Positions 34,639-40,996 of a DNA stretch of 40,996 bases are shown here, one piece after another. Positions within the stretch are counted from its first letter, which is position 1. Each line of letters opens with the position of its first letter. Position numbers and translations under genes: made by a program. The DNA is from an uncultured Aquimarina sp. Its GTDB lineage: Bacteria > Bacteroidota > Bacteroidia > Flavobacteriales > Flavobacteriaceae. Location: contig CALLUJ010000018.1 of the NCBI GenBank assembly GCA_938011245.1, positions 1 to 40,996 of the forward strand, read 5' to 3'. Below the pieces are notes generated by a model that saw nothing but the letters and a program-made list of their open reading frames with translations, searched no databases and was not told the DNA's origin.

Positions 34639-36970
34639 AAATATAGTTATATTTTTTTTATTTCCATTAATATTAAGTGCTCAGAACTGTCCATTTAGTA
34701 TTAATGGAAATATTAGCGATCAAGGGACGGGCCTTCCTTTAGGAAGAGCAACCTTATTTTTAGAGGAAAATAAAGAAGGAACTGTTGCAGATGACGAAGG
34801 GAATTTTTTATTTAAAAATATATGCGAAGGACAGTACCATATAGTAGCTAGCCATATTGGCTGCGAGTCTAAAGAGTTTTTTATTGAGGTATTAAGGGAC
34901 ACTTCTCTTAATTTAACACTAAAGCATACTGCACATGAATTAGAAGGGGTCGTAATTTCAGCGAATTCTAAAGTAATTACGAATCAAAGTGTAGAGACTA
35001 TTTCTAACCAAACGATTACGGATAATGCATCTAAAAGTTTAGGACTTTTAATAGAGTCCATAGCAGGTGTTAGTACACTTAAAAATGGAAATTCAATAGC
35101 AAAACCAGTTGTACACGGTAACTTTGGGAATCGATTAACAATTTTAAATAATGGTGTTGCCCAAAGCGGACAACAATGGGGTAACGATCATAGTCCAGAA
35201 ATTGACCCTTTAGTGGCAAATAAAATAAGTGTTATTAAAGGAGTAAGTGCTTTGGAATATATGGGCTCAAATTTAGGGAGTGTGGTTCTTGTAGAGCCAA
35301 ACTCTATTGATAAAGATCCGCATTTGCATGGAAAGGCGACTTATTTTTTTGATACTAATGGTTTGGGAAATGGAGCAAATTTTCAATTACAGCAATATGG
35401 AAAAATTGGTTGGAAAATAAATGCTACAGCAAAAAGATCAGGCGATAAAAAAACGAGCAATTCTTTTTTAAAAAACACAGGAAATCAAGAGTTAAATATT
35501 GCGTTACAAGCAGAAAAAGAGTTTTCTGAAAATTGGAAAACAGATTTATATTTTAGCTCTTTTAATACTAAAATAGGAGTTTTTAGAGGTACACAGGCTA
35601 CAAATTTAACTAGCCTAAGAGAGATATTAAATTCTGAACAACGATTTTCAGAAGAAGGATTCTCTTATTCTATAGACGCCCCAAGGCAAGAGGTAAATCA
35701 TAATATATTAAAAATTCACTCAAAAAATTATGTGGCTGAAAATTCTTTTTTTGATATTACTTTAGCGGGCCAAACTAACAGTAGGGATGAGTTTGATAGA
35801 AGATTTAGTAATTTAAGAGATAGGCCCGTTTTAAGCTTATTAAATTATAATTTATTTGGCGAAGTAAAGTTTCAAAAAAGATTTATAAATAATCTAGTAC
35901 TAAAAACAGGTTTACAACTTAATTTTATAAGTAATACAAATCAACCAGGAACGAGTACTCTACCTTTAATACCCGACTACAGTTTGTTTCAAACAGGTAT
36001 ATTTGGGATATTGAGAAAGAAATGGTCTAAAAACACAGCAGAAATTGGTTTCAGGTACGATAATAGTACTCAAGATGTCATAAGAGTTAGCCGTAGAGAA
36101 ATTCGTAAACAAATTATTTTTGAAGAAGATAAGTTTAACAATCTTAATGGGTCAATAAGTCTAAAACGAAAATTTTCAGAACACTTTTCAGGAACCTATA
36201 GTTTAGGATATAGTTCAAGAAATCCGGGAATAAACGAATTATACAGTTTTGGTGTTCATCAAGGAGTGGCTAGTTTTGAGGAGGGTAACTTAGATTTAAA
36301 AGTAGAAGAAGGTATTAAAACTACCTTAGATTTTAAAGGTGATATTAACGAAGTTTTTACGATTAAAGCCCTTGGTTATTACCAAAGAATAAATAATTAT
36401 ATTTTTCTTGAACCTTTAGGAACAGTGCTTACCATTAGAGGAGCTTTGCCTAATTTTAAATATAACCAAGTAGATGCAGAGATTTTTGGATTTGATTTTT
36501 CTTCACGATGGAATGTTACAGAATCCTTTTTTAGCAGTTTAAAATATGCATTTATTAGAGGAACTAATTTGTCTCAAAATAATATAGGTATAATTAATCT
36601 ACCATCTAATAATCTGAAATTGGCAATAGGATATCAGTTTTCGGAATTAGTTACTGTTTTTGGGAAGAATTTAGAAAATTTAGAATTAGGAATTAACGGT
36701 CAGCATGTGTTTAAGCAAGATAATATTTCACCCGATCAAGAATTGCCTCTTAATGTAGAAAGAACTGAATTTGCTCCTATTCCAGATGCCTATACGCTTT
36801 TTGGAGCCACAGCCTCTGCCAATCTTCAACTAGGAAAAAACCGATTACGAATAGTGATGAAAGCAGATAATTTATTTAATATTGCTTATAGAGATTATTT
36901 GAATAGGCAGCGTTATTTTGCTGATGATGTAGGAATTAATGTTTCATTAGGAGTAAGTTTAAAGTTTTAA
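34619..36970 (+). CDS. TonB-dependent outer-membrane receptor, ZnuD-like
   Basis: From a TTG at 34619 the protein has about 783 residues. It has a signal peptide (IRNIVIFFLFPLILSAQ), a CarboxypepD_reg-like domain (NISDQGTGLPLGRATLFLEE), a plug domain and a beta-barrel ending in the aromatic GVSLKF. The plug segment WGNDHSPEIDPL and ISVIKGVSALEYMG match the DH..DPL pattern that I recall from ZnuD-type zinc receptors. The start is uncertain: an ATG at 34565 lies deep inside the upstream gene and gives a charged stretch before the signal, while TTG at 34619 overlaps that gene's end by 20 bp and gives a normal signal. It should import a metal complex with TonB/ExbBD energy. Confidence 0.88.
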   Translation: MKYKAIRNIVIFFLFPLILSAQNCPFSINGNISDQGTGLPLGRATLFLEENKEGTVADDEGNFLFKNICEGQYHIVASHIGCESKEFFIEVLRDTSLNLTLKHTAHELEGVVISANSKVITNQSVETISNQTITDNASKSLGLLIESIAGVSTLKNGNSIAKPVVHGNFGNRLTILNNGVAQSGQQWGNDHSPEIDPLVANKISVIKGVSALEYMGSNLGSVVLVEPNSIDKDPHLHGKATYFFDTNGLGNGANFQLQQYGKIGWKINATAKRSGDKKTSNSFLKNTGNQELNIALQAEKEFSENWKTDLYFSSFNTKIGVFRGTQATNLTSLREILNSEQRFSEEGFSYSIDAPRQEVNHNILKIHSKNYVAENSFFDITLAGQTNSRDEFDRRFSNLRDRPVLSLLNYNLFGEVKFQKRFINNLVLKTGLQLNFISNTNQPGTSTLPLIPDYSLFQTGIFGILRKKWSKNTAEIGFRYDNSTQDVIRVSRREIRKQIIFEEDKFNNLNGSISLKRKFSEHFSGTYSLGYSSRNPGINELYSFGVHQGVASFEEGNLDLKVEEGIKTTLDFKGDINEVFTIKALGYYQRINNYIFLEPLGTVLTIRGALPNFKYNQVDAEIFGFDFSSRWNVTESFFSSLKYAFIRGTNLSQNNIGIINLPSNNLKLAIGYQFSELVTVFGKNLENLELGINGQHVFKQDNISPDQELPLNVERTEFAPIPDAYTLFGATASANLQLGKNRLRIVMKADNLFNIAYRDYLNRQRYFADDVGINVSLGVSLKF

Positions 36971-36972
36971 TT

Positions 36973-37395
36973 ATGGAATTGACTACAGAAGAAACTAAAG
37001 TGCTTTTGCGAAGTAGAAAATTAAAAGCAACACCAACACGTTTAGAGGTTTTAAGCACGTTAAAAAAGCATACTTCGGCAGTTACTTTTTCCGAAATTCA
37101 AAGGGTATGTACTAATACAGATCGAGTTACCTTATATAGAACCATTCAAACTTTTTTAGATAAAGGAATTATTCACAAGGCTTATCAGTCGGAAGAGGAA
37201 ACGTTTTACGCTTTATGCAACCATAATTGTTCTTCCGAAGCTCATTTTCACGATCATTTGCATTTTAAATGTTCAACTTGCGATCAAGTAACCTGCCAGC
37301 AACTTACCGATGAAATAAAAATTGTGTTACCAAATTTTAAGATTAATAAGGTAGATATTAATATTACAGGGATTTGTAATAGATGCTGTGCCTAA
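36973..37395 (+). CDS. Fur-family transcriptional regulator, probable Zur
   Basis: The 140-residue protein has the Fur-family winged helix (ATPTRLEVLSTLKKH, then TDRVTLYRTIQTFLDKGIIHKAY) and a metal-binding C-terminal part. That part has HFHDHLHFKCSTC (H91, H93, H95, H97, C100, C103) and a second pair in ICNRCC (C135, C138), the usual structural zinc site of Fur proteins. It begins 2 bp after the TonB receptor stop, so it is translated with the receptor and is under the operator at 33987-34011. Zur is preferred over Fur or PerR because the receptor is ZnuD-like; the sequence alone does not settle the metal. Confidence 0.88.
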   Translation: MELTTEETKVLLRSRKLKATPTRLEVLSTLKKHTSAVTFSEIQRVCTNTDRVTLYRTIQTFLDKGIIHKAYQSEEETFYALCNHNCSSEAHFHDHLHFKCSTCDQVTCQQLTDEIKIVLPNFKINKVDINITGICNRCCA

Positions 37396-37488
37396 AAAGT
37401 AATAGAACAAATTATATATCTTTTATGGAGGCTTGCGAATGATATAGATATTTGGAGATAGCTTATTTAAACTGTAGAAATATGTTAA

Positions 37489-37644
37489 AAACTCAGAACC
37501 ATTAGTGTTAGGATTTATAAGCTATACTACCATACAATAGATTATCTTTGTAATTATGATTTTTGGGTAAAAGTAGAAGATAATGTCTTTATTTTGGTAG
37601 AAAGAAACCTAAAAGAAGGTAAACCGAAAGGATATATATTGTAA
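37489..37644 (+). other. Gap before lepA with an open but start-less frame
   Basis: The 284-bp gap between the Fur-family gene and lepA has no recognised gene. One frame stays open from 37489 to a stop at 37642-37644; its last part reads DFWVKVEDNVFILVERNLKE. It has no ATG or plausible start and no match that I recognise. It could be a remnant of a lost gene or chance. A TATCTTTG match at 37543-37550 lies within it and may be the lepA promoter. Confidence 0.3.
37543..37550 (+). promoter_or_regulatory. Possible -7 element for lepA
   Basis: TATCTTTG is an exact TAnnTTTG match 130 bp before the lepA ATG. No convincing TTG is seen at the -33 distance. Confidence 0.4.
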
Positions 37645-37679
37645 TACTCATCCCATTAGATAAATTTTAGAATTATTTC

Positions 37680-39476
37680 ATGAAGCACATTCGTAATTTT
37701 TGCATTATTGCACATATAGATCACGGAAAAAGTACATTAGCAGATCGTTTACTAGACGAGACAGGAGCAGTAACAAAGCGAGAAGCACAGGCTCAACTAT
37801 TGGATAGTATGGACTTAGAGCGTGAACGTGGTATTACTATCAAAAGCCATGCTATACAAATGGAATATGTGCATGAAGGGCAAGAATATGTGCTAAATTT
37901 AATCGATACTCCAGGACATGTAGATTTCTCGTACGAAGTATCAAGGTCTATTGCAGCCTGTGAAGGAGCTTTATTGGTTGTAGATGCGGCACAGAGTATC
38001 CAAGCGCAAACTATTTCTAACTTGTATTTAGCTTTAGAAAACGATTTGGAAATTATTCCAGTACTAAATAAAGTAGATTTGCCAAGTGCCAATCCCGAGG
38101 AAGTAACCGACGATATTGTAGATCTTTTGGGTTGCGATCCAAGCGAAGTAATTCCTGCAAGTGCTAAAACAGGTATTGGTATTACAGAAATACTACAAGC
38201 CATTATAGAACGAATTCCCGCTCCGAGCGGAAAAGAAGATGCTCCATTGAAAGCTCTAATTTTTGATTCAGTATATAATCCATTTAGAGGGGTTGAGACA
38301 TACTTTAGAGTAATGGACGGAGTAATTAGAAAAGGGCAACAAATTCAATTTGTTGCTACTCAAGGAAAGTACAGTGCCGATGAAGTGGGTACTTTAAAAC
38401 TACAACAAGTTGTTAAAAAAGAAATTAAAACAGGAGATGTAGGCTATTTAATTACAGGGATTAAAGATGCACGAGAGGTAAAAGTAGGAGATACAATTAC
38501 CGATGCTAATACGCCTACACAAGATATTATAGATGGTTTTGAAGATGTAAAACCCATGGTATTTGCTGGGATTTATCCCGTAGACACCGAGGATTATGAA
38601 GATTTACGTTCCTCAATGGAAAAATTACAACTTAACGATGCTTCTTTGGTTTTTGCACCAGAAAGTTCGGCAGCACTTGGTTTTGGTTTTCGTTGTGGAT
38701 TTTTAGGAATGTTGCACTTGGAAATTATACAAGAACGTTTAGAGCGAGAGTTTGATATGACGGTGATTACCACAGTGCCTAACGTATCGTATAACGCTTT
38801 TACTAATAAAAATCCTGACGATATTATTTTAGTTAATAATCCGTCAGATTTGCCAGAGCCTTCTACTTTGAATCGAGTAGAAGAACCGTTTATAAAAGCG
38901 ACTATTATTACCAAATCGGATTTTGTAGGGAATGTAATGTCTTTATGTATTGAAAAACGTGGGGAGATTACGAATCAAACTTATCTTACCACAGAGCGTG
39001 TAGAGTTAACTTTTGATATGCCTTTGGCAGAAATTGTATTTGATTTTTACGATCGTTTAAAAACGGTTTCTAAGGGGTACGCCTCTTTTGATTATTCGCC
39101 AATTGGTTTACGCGCTTCTAAATTGGTAAAAGTAGATGTGTTGCTAAATGGAAGTACGGTAGACGCGTTGTCTGCTTTATTGCATCAAGACAATGCATAC
39201 GACATAGGAAAGAAAATGTGTGAGAAGTTAAAAGAGCTTATTCCTCGTCAACAATTTGATATTCCTATTCAAGCTGCTATTGGAGCAAAAATTATTGCTC
39301 GTGAAACCGTTAAAGCTTTGCGTAAAGATGTAACTGCAAAATGTTATGGAGGTGATATTTCTCGTAAACGTAAGTTATTAGAAAAACAGAAAAAAGGTAA
39401 AAAACGTATGCGCCAAGTGGGTAATGTAGAAATCCCACAGGAAGCGTTTATGGCGGTATTAAAACTGAATGATTAA
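37680..39476 (+). CDS. lepA: Elongation factor 4 (back-translocase)
   Basis: The 598-residue protein is full-length. It has the G1 motif [16 protein letters not shown]2 RGITIKSH, G3 [13 protein letters not shown]4 NKVDLP and G5 SAKTGIG, followed by domains II, III and V and the LepA-specific C-terminal end ([34 protein letters not shown]). This ribosome-associated GTPase acts on stalled or mis-translocated ribosomes and in ribosome assembly. It stands alone: 284 bp after the Fur-family gene and followed by a bidirectional terminator. Confidence 0.99.
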   Translation: MKHIRNFCIIAHIDHGKSTLADRLLDETGAVTKREAQAQLLDSMDLERERGITIKSHAIQMEYVHEGQEYVLNLIDTPGHVDFSYEVSRSIAACEGALLVVDAAQSIQAQTISNLYLALENDLEIIPVLNKVDLPSANPEEVTDDIVDLLGCDPSEVIPASAKTGIGITEILQAIIERIPAPSGKEDAPLKALIFDSVYNPFRGVETYFRVMDGVIRKGQQIQFVATQGKYSADEVGTLKLQQVVKKEIKTGDVGYLITGIKDAREVKVGDTITDANTPTQDIIDGFEDVKPMVFAGIYPVDTEDYEDLRSSMEKLQLNDASLVFAPESSAALGFGFRCGFLGMLHLEIIQERLEREFDMTVITTVPNVSYNAFTNKNPDDIILVNNPSDLPEPSTLNRVEEPFIKATIITKSDFVGNVMSLCIEKRGEITNQTYLTTERVELTFDMPLAEIVFDFYDRLKTVSKGYASFDYSPIGLRASKLVKVDVLLNGSTVDALSALLHQDNAYDIGKKMCEKLKELIPRQQFDIPIQAAIGAKIIARETVKALRKDVTAKCYGGDISRKRKLLEKQKKGKKRMRQVGNVEIPQEAFMAVLKLND

Positions 39477-39602
39477 TATTGCTTAGCAAAGTTACTAGAA
39501 CAGAGTGAAAAAGTATAAAATAGTTCAGAGTAATTTAAATTCAAAGAAATACAAAAAACAATAAGAACAGCTAAGTATTGTTGATTTTAAAAATAACAGA
39601 AT

Positions 39603-39646
39603 AAAAAAATCCAAGATTTGATATTTTTCAAATCTTGGATTTTTTT
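39603..39646. terminator. Bidirectional terminator after lepA
   Basis: A perfect 19-bp inverted repeat (arms 39603-39621 and 39628-39646, 6-nt loop) has the core ATCCAAGATTTGA / TCAAATCTTGGAT flanked by A7 and T7. It lies between the convergent lepA and lipoprotein genes and can act in both directions. Confidence 0.9.
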
Positions 39647-39666
39647 GTAATTAATAAAGGGTAAAA

Positions 39667-40302
39667 TTAATTTCTTTCGAAGACTAATTTAACTTCATTT
39701 ACACCTTCAAATTTAATAAGTGTAATTTTTTTGTCAGAAATATCATCTAGTATTTTATAACCTTGTGTTATTTCTCCAGAATCTTCCATATCTAATACAG
39801 CAAATCGTTCAAAAGTATCGCTACCTTCAGGAAAAAAGCTTCTGTTGTCTTCCGCAGAAAAAGCTGTAACTAAAACAAGATTGTTGCTATTATTGTCAAC
39901 ATTAAATTCTTTAAGTAGTGTTGCGTTACTTCTATGTACAGGAGAAATATTAGGATTGCTAGTGCTGGTAGGTAATCCTTCATAAGCAAAAAGACTTGAT
40001 ATAGTTCCTGTTCTTATTTTCTCTATTTCAAATATACTATCAAAGAAAAAAGTGTTATTTGTAAAGTTACCTGTTAAATCATTTCCTTTTCTAATAAAAG
40101 AAGTTATTCTCCATGGATTATCTAAAGTGTTGCTGTAAGCAATATCTATAAAAGTAGATAAGTCTTCTGTTTGTAGGAAGTTGTTGTCAATAATTTCAGA
40201 CCTAGTAATTGTGGGATCCTCACCTAACGATTCACCTTCTTCACAAGAAGAAAGAAAAAATAAACATCCAGTTAGGATTAATAAAATTTTTTGAAGTTTC
40301 AT
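39667..40302 (-). CDS. Lipoprotein of unknown function
   Basis: The 211-residue protein has a lipoprotein signal ending LFFLSSC (C20) followed by EEGESLGED, an acidic start that suggests outer-membrane or surface placement. The mature part has no motif that I recognise; it is mostly beta-type with the C-terminal strand VNEVKLVFERN. It is a single gene with its own promoter (TATGTTTG at 40389-40382) and the terminator shared with lepA. Confidence 0.7.
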   Translation of the reverse strand: MKLQKILLILTGCLFFLSSCEEGESLGEDPTITRSEIIDNNFLQTEDLSTFIDIAYSNTLDNPWRITSFIRKGNDLTGNFTNNTFFFDSIFEIEKIRTGTISSLFAYEGLPTSTSNPNISPVHRSNATLLKEFNVDNNSNNLVLVTAFSAEDNRSFFPEGSDTFERFAVLDMEDSGEITQGYKILDDISDKKITLIKFEGVNEVKLVFERN

Positions 40303-40381
40303 AATTGCATTTTATATGGTTCAATACTAAAACCGCTTTGTTGTTTTTTACCCTACCTAAAAAATTATTTTATTTATAAAA

Positions 40382-40389
40382 CAAACATA
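40382..40389 (-). promoter_or_regulatory. Promoter of the 39667-40302 lipoprotein gene
   Basis: On the minus strand TTG (40412-40410), a 20-bp spacer and TATGTTTG (40389-40382) form a good -33/-7 pair about 80 bp before the start codon. Confidence 0.55.
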
Positions 40390-40732
40390 ATAACAGTATC
40401 AGTTTAGCTCAAGTTGTATATTAGAGCTTCGTTATTAGATTATGATATACTCTGCAAACACTAGTGCTCTCTTAATTTTAGTATAGCACCGCTATGATTA
40501 TATTAAGCATACACTTTCTATAATTTATAAGTTTTAGGGAAAAAACAAATATTATTTTGGGTATGTTCCTAAAAAAATATAAAAATCTATAGTTTTATAT
40601 AATGAAGTATTGATACATATCTATGATGTTGTTTTTTGTAAGCTTTAATTAGAAAAAATCATATTAATAAATATGACTATCCGTTTTTGGTCTTTTCTGT
40701 TTTTAAGTCTTAAATTAGATTAAAAATTCTAT
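40390..40732. other. Gene-free AT-rich stretch
   Basis: Apart from the lipoprotein promoter, this roughly 340-bp stretch has no gene, strong hairpin or repeat that I could see. It separates the core genes from the transposase remnants and may itself be decayed mobile-element DNA. Confidence 0.5.
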
Positions 40733-40864
40733 ATGACTTTATCTGATTTCGACAAACAATTTCCAGATGAAAAATCATGTATCGATTACTTTAAAGCACA
40801 ACGATTATCTACTGATTTAACCTGTAAATATTTTGGTTTTAAGGACTTTACTTTTAGGAATTAA
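40733..40864 (+). pseudogene. Degraded IS1595 (ISXO2-like) transposase N-terminus
   Basis: A 43-codon frame starts MTLSDFDKQFPDEKSCIDYF and continues KAQRLSTDLTCKYFGFKDFT before a stop. It matches the N-terminal zinc-ribbon region of IS1595-type transposases (F..FP.E..C..Y...R....V.C..CG). The second cysteine of the CxxC is now Phe (CKYF) and the frame ends where the rest of the ribbon and the catalytic domain should be. It is a remnant and cannot be active. Confidence 0.65.
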
Positions 40865-40996
40865 AGGCTTGATCGATAATAAGCGTGGTGTTAGCTCTGA
40901 GGATAAAAAGTTACTTAGTAGCACTCAAGAGTTAGAGATTCAACGCATGATTACAGATGTTATGCCAAATCAACTAAAACTGGATTTTGCTTTATG
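40821..40996 (+). pseudogene. IS630-type transposase fragment, cut by window edge
   Basis: A second frame, shifted against the IS1595-like piece and open from 40821, encodes GIKGLIDNKRGVSSEDKKLL and then ELEIQRMITDVMPNQLKLDF up to the last base. This resembles the linker after the helix-turn-helix region of IS630 transposases (GL..KKRGR, ..I.D..P.QLKL.FALW). The N-terminal helix-turn-helix and a start codon are missing on the left, so it looks truncated. The catalytic part may lie beyond the window. Confidence 0.6.

Noticed and set aside
40558-40575. GGGTATGTTCC as the left inverted repeat of the IS1595-like remnant
   Set aside because: The right end of the element is not visible, so no matching repeat or target duplication can be shown.

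Overview
The window is AT-rich chromosomal DNA that reads as a member of the Bacteroidetes, most likely family Flavobacteriaceae. The signs are TAnnTTTG-type -7 promoter elements, many lipoproteins with a Cys followed by acidic residues, families typical of the phylum (DUF4270, DUF4230, DUF4136, SbsA-type Ig-like lipoprotein, CarboxypepD_reg-TonB receptor), a short ATP synthase epsilon subunit, and an atpDC pair separated from the rest of the atp genes. Almost all of it is core genome. No tRNA, rRNA, CRISPR array, prophage or intact insertion sequence was seen.

Layout. 1-3354 (minus strand): the 5' end of an unknown gene, a Thioredoxin_9-like protein, aat (N-end rule transferase) and a CPA1 cation/proton antiporter with a TrkA-like domain. 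3486-8998 (plus): a tight run of metallo-beta-lactamase-fold hydrolase, subtilisin-like lipoprotein protease, M1 aminopeptidase-like protein and an orphan histidine kinase. 9003-11357 (minus): comF-like gene and an Ig-like lipoprotein. 11495-12684 (plus): DUF4136 lipoprotein and DUF4230 protein. 12762-17873 (minus): a fatty-acid block (fabH, accB, accC), the DUF177-rpmF pair with its own terminator, and pdxA. 17968-21023 (plus): ribE and cydAB. 21120-23995: DUF423 protein, saccharopine dehydrogenase-like protein and holB-like gene. 24071-27455 (minus): panC, panD, a UPF0104-type membrane protein and an esterase-fold/TPR protein. 27560-31882 (plus): a short GT5-type 'glycogen synthase' protein, DUF4270 lipoprotein and glmS. 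32058-33917: atpD and atpC. 34054-37395: a probable metal-controlled operon (acidic lipoprotein, ZnuD-like TonB receptor, Fur-family regulator) behind a perfect 25-bp palindrome. 37680-39476: lepA. 39667-40302 (minus): an unknown lipoprotein. 40733 to the right edge: degraded transposase remnants of two families.

The most coherent regulatory story is at 33926-37395. A 25-bp-arm terminator closes atpDC. Five bases later comes a perfect palindrome beside a TATATTTG -7 element, then lipoprotein, receptor and Fur/Zur-type regulator with almost no spacing. This fits a self-regulated metal (probably zinc) acquisition operon. Other points worth a look are the esterase-fold protein with Asp at the nucleophile position, the large D-to-H insertion in the subtilase, the GT5 protein that lacks the second GT-B domain, overlapping divergent promoters in a 31-bp gap at 21504-21534, and a 7-bp tandem repeat between atpD and atpC. 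No clearly new defence or mobile system was found.
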